In this document: one piece after another, positions 18,527-27,900 of the stretch
Layout: each line of letters starts with the position of its first letter
Position numbering within the stretch: the first letter of the stretch is position 1
From: Tuwongella immobilis
GTDB taxonomy: Bacteria; Planctomycetota; Planctomycetia; Gemmatales; Gemmataceae
NCBI RefSeq assembly: GCF_901538355.1
Contig: NZ_LR593887.1
Coordinates: 5,184,920-5,248,919 of the forward strand
Length of the DNA stretch: 64,000 bases
Direction: 5' to 3'
Translations under genes and position numbers: made by a program
Notes under the pieces: generated by a model
What the model saw: only the letters and a program-made list of their open reading frames with translations
What the model was told of the DNA's origin: nothing
Databases searched by the model: none

Positions 18527-19648
18527 TTAACGAACCGATGGTCCCAATCGATCCAGAAATTCCGCGTTGCTGGCCGTCTTTCCCATTTGAGTCAGCAGCG
18601 ATTCCATGGCGGGAATTGGCGGCATTCCCAAAATGCTGCGACGCAACAGGATGGCCTTGGCGAGCACCTCGGGGGCGAGAATGCGTTCTTCCTTCCGCGT
18701 CCCGGATTCCGCGAGATTGATGGCCGGGTAGATTCGGCGATCTGCCAGTTTGCGGTCCAGCACCAATTCCATGTTGCCGGTGCCTTTGAACTCCTGGAAG
18801 ATCACATCATCCATCCGCGATCCGGTTTCAATCAATGCCGTTCCCAAGACGGTCAGCGAACCGCCTTCTTCAAAGACACGGGCCGCACCGAATAGCCGTT
18901 TGGGCACGTCCAGCGCTCGGGAATCGACCCCGCCGGAGAGTGTCCGCCCGGAATTCCCGTTTTGTTTATTGTACGCTCGTGCCAGCCGAGTCAAGCTGTC
19001 AAGCAGCACAAACACGGGACGCCCCTGCTCCGCCAAGCGTTTGGCGCGTTCCATCACCAGTTCGGCGGTTCGCACATGGCTGGAAGCGTCGCGGTCGCTG
19101 CTGGAGGCAATCACCTCGCCTCGGATGGTGCGGCGCATTTCCGTCACTTCTTCCGGTCGCTCGTCAATGAGCAGCACAATCAGGTGCATTTCCGGGTGGT
19201 TGGTGGCGACGGCGGCGGCGATATGTTGCAGCAGAACGGTCTTGCCGGTTCGCGGCGGTGCCACAATCAAGCCGCGCTGCCCTTTGCCAATGGGGGTGAG
19301 CAGGTCCATCACCCGCGTGGTCAAGGGCTGTGCCCCGGTCTCCAGACGAATCTGCTCGTGGGGATCGATCGGGGTCAGTTCGTTCCAATCCCGACGGGGG
19401 AACGTCTCGACGGCGGCCCCTTCGATGGATTCGATTTTCGTCAGTCGGGGTCCGGTTCCCTTGCGGGGCGGCTCCAAGGTGCCGCTGACCAACAACCCTT
19501 CCCGCAGGGCAAAGCGTTGCACCAACGGCGCGGGAACATACGGATCCCCCGGTTGGGCCACGTAATGTCGGGCGGGGTTTCGCAGAAAGCCAAAACCCTT
19601 GGGATGGATTTCAAGAATCCCTTGGGTGGTTAATTGCTCATCAATCAT
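18527..19648 (-). CDS. rho: Transcription termination factor Rho, compact form
   Basis: 373 residues from ATG 19646-19648, with GGA 7 nt upstream. It has the Rho cold-shock RNA-binding domain (GILEIHPKGFGFLR; primary site), Walker A APPRTGKT (~130), an ATPase core with LIDERPEEVTEM, the Q-loop segment, SLTRLARAYN, the R-loop SGGVDSRAL and PKRLFGAAR. ATP-driven hexameric helicase function is expected. It is shorter than E. coli Rho (419) because the N-terminal helical subdomain is missing: the RNA-binding fold begins almost at residue 10. A second, longer rho elsewhere in the genome is possible. The M24-like gene follows 28 nt downstream. Confidence 0.93.
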   Translation of the reverse strand: MIDEQLTTQGILEIHPKGFGFLRNPARHYVAQPGDPYVPAPLVQRFALREGLLVSGTLEPPRKGTGPRLTKIESIEGAAVETFPRRDWNELTPIDPHEQIRLETGAQPLTTRVMDLLTPIGKGQRGLIVAPPRTGKTVLLQHIAAAVATNHPEMHLIVLLIDERPEEVTEMRRTIRGEVIASSSDRDASSHVRTAELVMERAKRLAEQGRPVFVLLDSLTRLARAYNKQNGNSGRTLSGGVDSRALDVPKRLFGAARVFEEGGSLTVLGTALIETGSRMDDVIFQEFKGTGNMELVLDRKLADRRIYPAINLAESGTRKEERILAPEVLAKAILLRRSILGMPPIPAMESLLTQMGKTASNAEFLDRLGPSVR

Positions 19649-20069
19649 GCGGAAATCCACTGGAATTTCTGATTCGTGGGATATCGAATCGGACGACCTC
19701 GGCAGACGGGATTCCGTCGGCGATCCCCAGGGGCAAGTCACCCCAGGGTGGGTCTCCCGGCGATGCCGGAATCAGGTCACGATCATCACAACGTGCGAAC
19801 GCATCACCTTGCGAGCGGGGCACAACCTCGATCGGCAATCATGGAGCCAAATGCATCGACGCATGCGGCTACCCGAACGACTGCACCTTCGAGATTGGCT
19901 CTTCGAAGCGAACCAGTCTGGGCAAGACCCTGCTCGATTTCAAGCAAGGACAAGGAAGAATCGAACATCTCCCCATCCGTTGGAATCCCATGCGAGTTGG
20001 GGAGAGTCTTATCAGAAGCGATTTCAGAGTCGCAATCAACAAGAAAAATCAACGACTCGAAAAAAAGGT
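19649..20069 (-). other. 421-nt leader/intergenic region before rho
   Basis: This lies between the thyX stop and the rho start, both on -. A short open frame (19804-20052 -) has no recognisable product. Otherwise only GC-rich stretches with weak inverted repeats are visible. Rho genes are often autoregulated through a long leader, so a regulatory role is possible but not shown. Confidence 0.4.
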
Positions 20070-20897
20070 TCAGACTTTTCGGTAAACCGTGCGAATTTCA
20101 ACGGTGCCATCGGGCAGCGGGTCGCGTTCGTAATCCCCAAACAGATTGGGGGAATGACTTTGCAGCCGATCGAGCAAGCGATTCGCCAGCAGTCGGATTT
20201 CCGGCTCGGCGAATCGACTCCCCCGCTGTTCCACGAAATGACGCAGTGCCCGCGCGTTGGCCGTGATGAAAATTTTGGTTTCGGTCGCATTCGGCAACAC
20301 CGACCGCGCGGCTTGTCGGGCATTCTTGCGGCGTGCGGTTTTATCCGGCTCGTCCGCCATTTTCGCATTCAACTTCTCGGCCAACTGCACATAGGCGGAA
20401 TGCGCGTGCTGCATGGCGTTCTGCCAGATTGCGTGCAATTCCGGATCGTTGGCGATAATCGCAGGCTCGATATATTCGGCCACCGACTCATCGACATAGC
20501 GTTGGGATAGCTGCGAGAACCCGAACCCCGCGCGGTGGCGGATCAGTTCGTGGGTCAACGATCGAGAAACGCCGGTGATTAGGATATTCCAAACACCGTG
20601 CTCAAATACCGATCCATGCCCGGATTCTTTGATGTGTTCCAAATAGGCGGAATTCCCCCCCGGACGCGGGCGAGCGAACGACATGTAGCAAACTCGACCG
20701 GCGGTTTCGGTCAGCACTTCCGCAGGAATTTCGCTATCCGAATGCCAACTCACCCCGTGATCGGTCAGAAAGCGGCTCAATTCCGATTGATCCACCACCT
20801 GCATGCCCAGCACATAAATGCCCGGTTCATGGATGATCCGAATGGAGGCATCGGTTGATGCGTGTGCCGGGTTTGAAGAGGTGTTGGATTGATCCAT
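20070..20897 (-). CDS. thyX: Flavin-dependent thymidylate synthase ThyX
   Basis: 275 residues. The start is ATG 20895-20897, with AAGGA 8 nt upstream. The ThyX signature is seen as RHRAGFGFSQLSQRY (family pattern RHR-x7-S-x-R-Y), with a preceding ESGHGSVFEH block that binds FAD and substrate. It makes dTMP from dUMP using methylene-tetrahydrofolate and NADPH through FAD. A ~30-residue Ser/Thr/Asn-rich N-terminal extension precedes the core. It is monocistronic, with a divergent gene at 21161. Confidence 0.95.
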   Translation of the reverse strand: MDQSNTSSNPAHASTDASIRIIHEPGIYVLGMQVVDQSELSRFLTDHGVSWHSDSEIPAEVLTETAGRVCYMSFARPRPGGNSAYLEHIKESGHGSVFEHGVWNILITGVSRSLTHELIRHRAGFGFSQLSQRYVDESVAEYIEPAIIANDPELHAIWQNAMQHAHSAYVQLAEKLNAKMADEPDKTARRKNARQAARSVLPNATETKIFITANARALRHFVEQRGSRFAEPEIRLLANRLLDRLQSHSPNLFGDYERDPLPDGTVEIRTVYRKV

Positions 20898-21160
20898 ACC
20901 AGAAATTCCTTGCGAAAGCTCGAGCAATCATCCTGAATGCCCTCAGCGGTGAGCATATAACCCGCAAACTCCGCACGTCAATTGCAAATTGCCCTCGTTA
21001 TAGCCGATGCAAATGCGAGATTGGGTAAAATATCGGTAACTGGGCAGAGATTTCGGATTGAATCGACGCACGGACGATTGGCACTCGGTATATTAAAGAC
21101 AACTGCGGCGGTCGGCCGATTGTCGGGCGATGCCTCGTCTCCATCTGGGAGCTTTCCGCG

Positions 21161-24100
21161 ATGCTAGCGATGGCTCAACGCACCCGGTTGATGACGCTGC
21201 TTGGGCTGTTGCTATGCGGCAGTCCGGGATTCGCCCAACCGCGCCCGATGCCGATGCCCGAAGGTGGCCCCACCGCCACGCAGCCCGCCTCTGGAATTGG
21301 CACGGGGACCAACCCGGGAAATCCGCCCATTCCCATGCCCACCAGCGGCAACGGCACCGATAACCGCCCCTGGCAGGCGCTCAAACTCCCCACCGGCACG
21401 ATTATTTTCGTCAGCCGCGACGCCAAAGAACTGCAGCAAAAACTCGACGCGGTGGTGCTAACGCCCGAACAGTTCAAAGAACTCACCGACCAAATCGATA
21501 CGCTGAAACGGCAATCGGCCACCGAACCGCCCCAACCGCCGAGCATTGCCCAAATTCATGGCCGACTCGAACAATTGGGCCAACAAAGCATCATCCGTCT
21601 GAGCATTCGCTTCGATTTCGAGACGGCTCGGCCTCGCTCCACCATCTTCCTGGGCTGCCAAAAGGCGCAGCCGTCGGCGATCACACTCGATGATGGCCGA
21701 TTGCCGCTGTTATTCAGCAGCGAAGAAGGCTTGAGCGTGCTGATCGATACCCCCGGTCGGCATCGCGTGCAGTTGGAATTGGAAGTTCCGCTGACCACCC
21801 GCGACCCCAAGGGCAACGAAGTCGGATTTCAACTGGGATTGCCCGGATCGCCCATCACGCGATTGACCTTTGATGCGATACCGAAAATTTCCAGCGTGCA
21901 AGTCGGCTCCCACCGGGTGGATGCCGCTCCACGGCCGGAGATGCCGCCGCTGGCCCGATTGCTCGACTCCCAACGGATGGATATTCAACGGCTGATCCCA
22001 CAGGCCGATCGAGAACCGTTGGCGCTGGGCCCCATCGACTATCTGGAAGTGAGTTGGGAGCCGCCCGCACTCGAGCAGAAAGCCCCATCCCCGAACGCTG
22101 ATCCGTTATTATCGGTGCAGAATGACATTTCCGTTCAGGTGCGCGAAAACGAAATTCTCACCACCGCCCAAATGCGATTGCGTGGCCCGGCGAAGGAATG
22201 GCAGATTTTCGCGCCACTGGTCGCCGATTTTACCGTCGAGCGCATCAGCAACACGCCCGGCGACGATTTAGCCCCCCGTCGCCCCGCGTCGGAATTGCCG
22301 ATCGAACAAGCTCCGGTCGTCATTCGACCTACCGATCGCAATCAACCGCCGATCTGGAAGATTCAGTTCCGCGAACGGGCTACCAGCGACTTACTCGTGA
22401 CGATTGCCGTGCGAACGGTGCGGCCCGCCAGCGAACGCGAACGCAGTACCGCATCGGTTGGGCCATTCGTCGCGTTGGGAGTGCCGATGCAATCCGGGAA
22501 TATCCGGGTGGTTGCCCCCAATAATCTGCGGGTGACGTTCACGCCGCGCGGCGATGTCCGCCGAGTGGATCGCCCGATTGTGCCGCGCTCGCCGAATCCT
22601 TCGGAAGCCGAATCGACGAATTTCGAGGCCGCGTTCCGGTATGCGGTCCCGCCGCTCCGTCCCGGCCAACTGCCGACGCCGCCACTGGAAATGGAAATCC
22701 GCCCAATTCAGGGGAACGTGCAAACGCAAGTTCAACATCAACTGTTGCTCAGCGACAACGGTTGGCGGGTGATTAGCACCATCGAAGTAACACCGTTTCG
22801 CATGGAAGTGGATCGGCTGGATTTGGCCGTGCCGCCTGAATTGCAGAATCCCGAAGCGACCTCGCCGGAACGCGAGTTGGTCGAAAGTGTCACCCCCGTG
22901 GCCGATGCTCCCAAAGGCGAACGCTGGTTGACGATCCGCTTGGCACAGGCGCGACGCACACCGTTCAAACTCGTATTCGAAGGATATTACCCGCTGCCGT
23001 TGACCGCACAAGACGCCGTTCTGAAACTGCCGCGGGTGCTGCGCACCATCGACCGATCGGGCGAAGTGAGCGTGCAAGTCCCCGATGGGGTCGATCTGCG
23101 TGGCTCCGTCGCGGAGTGGGAAATCGACCGCGTCGCCGCCTGGACGTATCCGCTGATTCCGCAGAACGATCTGGAAGCCCCCATCGCCATGGCCCTGCCC
23201 GGCGCGGTGCTGTCCGGCTCACGCTCCCCGCGCAGCAATCGCTTGACCGCCAGCGTGCGGCGCTCTCCCGCTCAGGTCGATCTCAGTTGGCGACCGTTGC
23301 GAAGCGATCTGATTGTGGACACGCAAACCGAATTGACGCTCAAAGATCGCCAAGCGGTGATTCTGCAACAACTGCGCATTCAGCCTGGCGAGCCTGCCCC
23401 GCGACTACTGCGGCTGCGGGGGCCAGCCAATGTCGCCGGAGTGCGACTGCTTTCCGGCGGACGATCCCTGGAGCCGACCGGCGCGGGCGAGTGGACGATT
23501 CCACTCCTGGAACCCGTGGGGCGAGAAATCAATCTGTCGTTGACGTATGTATTCACACTGCCGGAATCGACCAATCCGAATGTCCCCGTCCCGCTGCTGT
23601 GGATCGACAACGCCACCCAGACCGAGACCCGCCTGCGCATCTGGCGGGATGGCTCATCGGCCATTCATCTGATTCCCCGCCTGGCGGATGGCCCCTGGCA
23701 GGAGCAGCCGACCGAATTCGTCCCGGATCGTGATGTGCTCCCCGCCCTGGTGCTCAGTGGCAGTGGCAATAACCTGCCGTTGACGCTGTCGCTGACCGAA
23801 ATGGCTGGCTCGACCTTCGCCAATCTGTGGGTCGATCGCATGCTCGTGCAGGTGCGTCATGCCGATACCGGCACGCAAGATTACCGCGTTCGCATGCTCG
23901 TCCGACGCTGGCTGAGTAGTTCACTCGATTGCTTCCTGCCCGCGACACCGGAATTGAAGAATTTTGAATGTTATTTGGATGATCGCCGCATCGACAATTG
24001 GGAAATGCTTCCCGATGCCCCGCCTGGCATGTCCAATTTGCGGATGTTTCGGATTCCCATGCCCAGCGTGCGGAACAATCGCCCCATGCTGGTGGAATTG

Positions 24101-24943
24101 CGCTACCAACTCTCCACCGCTCGCCGGGATGGAGTCCTCGCCCGACTCACGCGGTGGGAACTCCCGCTCACACCTCCGAAATTGGAAGATGGCGTATTCT
24201 TGGGCACGGTCCGCTGGCAAATCGCCATGCCGGATCGCTGGGTGCCGCTAAGCCTGAGCGATTCCTTGGTGCCCGAACAGCGTTGGATGTGGAACAATGG
24301 GCTATTCACGGTTCAACCCATCCGCAGCACGGCGGAATTGGATCGCTGGTTTACCGGCGGGATTGAAAACTCACCCACCCCGTTGCCGATGACATTGGGT
24401 GAAGCCAACGCCGTCATTCTCACCGGTCGCCAACCGATCCTGGAAGAATTGCGGATTGTGACGATGCCGCGGACAGCGTGGCTGCTGATCTGCTCGCTGA
24501 CGACGCTGCTGGGCGGTCTGCTGCTGGTGCGCTTGCCGCGAGGACTGGGCTGGGTGCTGGCGTTGCTGGTAGCCGTGGGGATGGTGATGGTGGGAATCAT
24601 CTGGCCGCAAGTGGCGATGCAGATTCTCTTTGGGATGCAGCCGGGCTTTCTGGCGCTGGTGGCGGTTCTGGGACTGTTCGCCCTGCTGGATGCGCGTTAT
24701 CGGCAGCGGCGTGCGAACCTGCCGGGATTCAGTCGCGCGGTGCCAGCTTCCGCCCCAGTTCCGGTGCCTGTGCCGGTTGCGGTGCCGGCGGCGGTGCCGG
24801 CGAGTCATCCGCCAGGGGTTTCCAGCTCGAAGGTCCGCCGGGGTTCTCGGGAGCCCTCGACTGTCGATTCGCCCAAGCCGCCCGAACCATGGGCCAACGG
24901 TAGCGAATCGCCACCGACGAAAATTACCCACGATCCCTCGTGA
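21161..24943 (+). CDS. Large beta-rich envelope protein, module A
   Basis: 1260 residues. ATG 21161 follows GGGAG. The first ~26 residues (MLAMAQRTRLMTLLGLLLCG…FAQ) form a signal peptide. A Pro/Gly-rich linker leads to a very long predominantly beta ectodomain. About three hydrophobic segments (~1104-1180: LLICSLTTLLGGLLLV…VLALLVAVGMVMVGII…) then lead to a basic, Pro/Ala-Val-rich C-terminal tail. Two blocks recur in the next gene: RVQLELEVPL…SPITRLTFD (~200-240) and ILTTAQMRLRG…FTVERI (~325-365). It is therefore a paralogue of both halves of the downstream protein. I recognise no characterised domain. Probably a periplasm-facing inner-membrane scaffold. The 13-nt gap to the next gene implies an operon. 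Confidence 0.8.
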   Translation: MLAMAQRTRLMTLLGLLLCGSPGFAQPRPMPMPEGGPTATQPASGIGTGTNPGNPPIPMPTSGNGTDNRPWQALKLPTGTIIFVSRDAKELQQKLDAVVLTPEQFKELTDQIDTLKRQSATEPPQPPSIAQIHGRLEQLGQQSIIRLSIRFDFETARPRSTIFLGCQKAQPSAITLDDGRLPLLFSSEEGLSVLIDTPGRHRVQLELEVPLTTRDPKGNEVGFQLGLPGSPITRLTFDAIPKISSVQVGSHRVDAAPRPEMPPLARLLDSQRMDIQRLIPQADREPLALGPIDYLEVSWEPPALEQKAPSPNADPLLSVQNDISVQVRENEILTTAQMRLRGPAKEWQIFAPLVADFTVERISNTPGDDLAPRRPASELPIEQAPVVIRPTDRNQPPIWKIQFRERATSDLLVTIAVRTVRPASERERSTASVGPFVALGVPMQSGNIRVVAPNNLRVTFTPRGDVRRVDRPIVPRSPNPSEAESTNFEAAFRYAVPPLRPGQLPTPPLEMEIRPIQGNVQTQVQHQLLLSDNGWRVISTIEVTPFRMEVDRLDLAVPPELQNPEATSPERELVESVTPVADAPKGERWLTIRLAQARRTPFKLVFEGYYPLPLTAQDAVLKLPRVLRTIDRSGEVSVQVPDGVDLRGSVAEWEIDRVAAWTYPLIPQNDLEAPIAMALPGAVLSGSRSPRSNRLTASVRRSPAQVDLSWRPLRSDLIVDTQTELTLKDRQAVILQQLRIQPGEPAPRLLRLRGPANVAGVRLLSGGRSLEPTGAGEWTIPLLEPVGREINLSLTYVFTLPESTNPNVPVPLLWIDNATQTETRLRIWRDGSSAIHLIPRLADGPWQEQPTEFVPDRDVLPALVLSGSGNNLPLTLSLTEMAGSTFANLWVDRMLVQVRHADTGTQDYRVRMLVRRWLSSSLDCFLPATPELKNFECYLDDRRIDNWEMLPDAPPGMSNLRMFRIPMPSVRNNRPMLVELRYQLSTARRDGVLARLTRWELPLTPPKLEDGVFLGTVRWQIAMPDRWVPLSLSDSLVPEQRWMWNNGLFTVQPIRSTAELDRWFTGGIENSPTPLPMTLGEANAVILTGRQPILEELRIVTMPRTAWLLICSLTTLLGGLLLVRLPRGLGWVLALLVAVGMVMVGIIWPQVAMQILFGMQPGFLALVAVLGLFALLDARYRQRRANLPGFSRAVPASAPVPVPVPVAVPAAVPASHPPGVSSSKVRRGSREPSTVDSPKPPEPWANGSESPPTKITHDPS

Positions 24944-24956
24944 AAGGATGCCGAGC

Positions 24957-27900
24957 ATGACCACGCCAAGCCGCTGTGCCACCCTCGGGTTGCTCGCGCT
25001 GCTGGGGATTCTGGGCGTTGGGTTGTCCCCCTCGGCACACGGGCAATCGCCGCCGAATTCGCCGCAACCCGTTGCCATGACGGATGATCCGATTCCGCTG
25101 CAACGATTGCTGCTCGCTCCAGAACAACTCGTCCCCGAACTCGACCGAGTGCGGCGCGGCATCCTCGTGCAAATGCCACTCGCCGATTGGGAGAAACGCC
25201 TCCGCGATCTGGCACGCAAGCAAGTCGAAGCCGCATCCCCACCCCGATTGATCGAGGCGAAGTATCGCGCCAAACTCATCGACGATCACCTCGCCGGTAC
25301 CGCCGAATGGAAACTCCATCTCCCCGGCAAACGCGCGGGCTACCTGTCGGTAGAACCGTTGCAGTTGGCCTTGCGATCGGCCCAATGGGGAGACAAACGA
25401 TCGGCCATTCTCGACCGATTTCCGCAATTCGATGGCACACCCGGCGATTTGCGACTCCTCGTCGAAGACGATGTCCCGCCGTTGGTGCAGTTGGAATGGT
25501 CCGCGCGGGGTGTCCCGGAGCCGGGCGAATTGCGGTTCAGTCTGCGAGTCCCGGCCGCGCCGTTGGCCCAACTCGAACTCGAACTCCCGGCTGATCGTTC
25601 GCCCGTGTTGGGGCAATCCGATTTATTGCTGACCGGCCCGTTTCCGGCGGAATCTCCCCAGACACGACTCTGGCGAATCGCCTTCGGCAGTCGAACGCAG
25701 TTGGATCTGTCGCTGAGCCGACGCGATGCCCCCGATCAACCCAAACCGTTGATTCGGACTCGCGGATTTTCTCGAATCGAACTGCTCCCCGGTCGCTGTC
25801 AGACCAGCTACGAATTGGACATCGAGACGCTCCACGGCCCGATTTCGCAACTGACCTTGGAATGCGATCCCCGGCTGCAACCGTATGATGTTCGCATCAA
25901 TCAGCGAGAAAGTTGGGAGATTCTCCCCAACCCGGATCCCAGTCAACCCTCGCGGCTGGTCATTAAGATGGCCACGCCGTTTCAAGGCGGTCGGCTGGAA
26001 GTGCTGGCGTTTGCCCCGATGCCGATGACGCCGGATGCCCCGCGCTGGTCGCTGCCCGAAATTCAGATTCCCGACTGCATCGACCGCGGCGAGACAATCG
26101 AACTGCGTGTCCACCCAGAATTGCAACTGGAAGCCTGGAATCCCGGCGGATATCGTCTGTCGCGGAGCGATGTTGGCCGCGAGAACGAGCAGATTCTCAC
26201 CCTGCTGCCCAGCTTGAGCGACACTCCGAATCGTCGGCCGCGACCCAGTGCCGTTCCACGCCTACTGGGAACCGAAGTGCATGTGCAACAGCAGTTGGAT
26301 TGGCAGATTGAGGCCGATCGAACCACGCTGACCACCCGCATGCGCTGCGATGTGCGTCGCGGGGTGCTGTCGCAATTTCCGGTGATGATTCCTCCCGGTT
26401 GGCTGGTCGATTCGATCGAAGTCACGCCGCGCGAGTTAGCCCCCACGTTCACCGTGCAGAATGGCCCCGCGCCGCTGGTCAACATCGAATTGCAACGGCC
26501 GCTGGGACCGGGGCAACCCAACGAATGGCGCATCACGCTGCGGGCACCGGGACCGCGCTTCCCGAATCTGCCGCTGGGATCACGAGAACTGCCGCGTGTG
26601 GTGATTCCGCTGGTTGATGTGATCCCGCTGGCCGCGCGAGTGCGAGAAGCCACGCTGAGCATTCGCGTCAACGGCGTGTTTCAAGCGACCCTGCTCAACC
26701 GCCCCGATGGCAGTAGTTTGGCACCGCTTCCGACATTGGGTGGGGTGCTGGGGTCGCTGGGCATCGCGGCGATTCTCCCCGAAGTGCCGCCGGGTGGCAC
26801 CAGTTTTCGGGTTCCCTATCGCGGAGTCGGCCCGACGACCGATGCCAAACTGCTGCTCCGCCCGCGTCCGCTGCGGCTCGAAATTCAGTGCGATCAAACC
26901 GTGGAGCGAATCCTCCCCACGCCGCGAGTCGCCGTCCGATTGGACGTCTTTCCCGAAAGTGGCAGCGTCCCCAGTTTGTTGATTGGCAGCACATCCCCCT
27001 TGCAGGGCAGCGTCGATTGGCAAGTTCGCCAGGGGAGTAACCGCATTGCCGAAGTGCAGCCCATCCCCGCGGGCATGATGTTTGCATGGGGCAATGTGCT
27101 GGCGGCGGGCAATCCGCTCAGCGCTGCCGCCCGCATCTCCACCGTGGCGGATCTTCGCGGTCCCTGGTGGCGACTGCGGCTCACGCGACCGATTCAAGAA
27201 CCGCTGCGAATCGAGGCCAAACTCACCGCCAAGCCGACCAGTACGACCCGCGATCGCTCGCATTCCGTCCCGCTGATTTGGGTTGCCGGCGTGGAATCCT
27301 CCCGTGGGCGCATCGAAATTACCGATCCGGATCGTGACGATTATCGGGTGCTGACGCGCGGGTTGCAGACGATTTCCTCAGATGTCATCACCTCGAATGC
27401 GCCGGGTGTCGATCGCGTCTGGTCGGTTGCGCCGCTGCCGCTGCAAATGCAGTTGCTGCCGGATGATGCGCCGACGGGTGCGGGGAGTCCGGCGCGTCTC
27501 GATTCGCCGTCGCTGCTGACGATTTTCGATCAACGTCGGATGCTCTTGGCGTTTCGGGTGCGGCTGCGAAATTGGAACCAACGCGAACTCGCCGCCAAAC
27601 TTCCGGAAGGTGCCCGCCTGCAAGTCGCGGTGCTGAACGGTCGCCGCATCGACACCCCCGACTTGGTGTTGGCCAACGATCCCCGCACGGTCCGCTTTTC
27701 GCTGCCGCGATCGCTGGCGCAATCGGATCATCACCTGGAATTGGTGTACGAAATCCCGGTTCGTTCCTGGTGGTTTAGCATTCCTGCCGAAGCGCCGGTG
27801 CCGGAATTTGTGTTGTCGATGCCGATTGTCCAACGCGAATGGCGACTGGCTCCGGGGTTGGCACCGATGCATCCGCGTGGGTGGTTGGCGAGTCCGGCGG

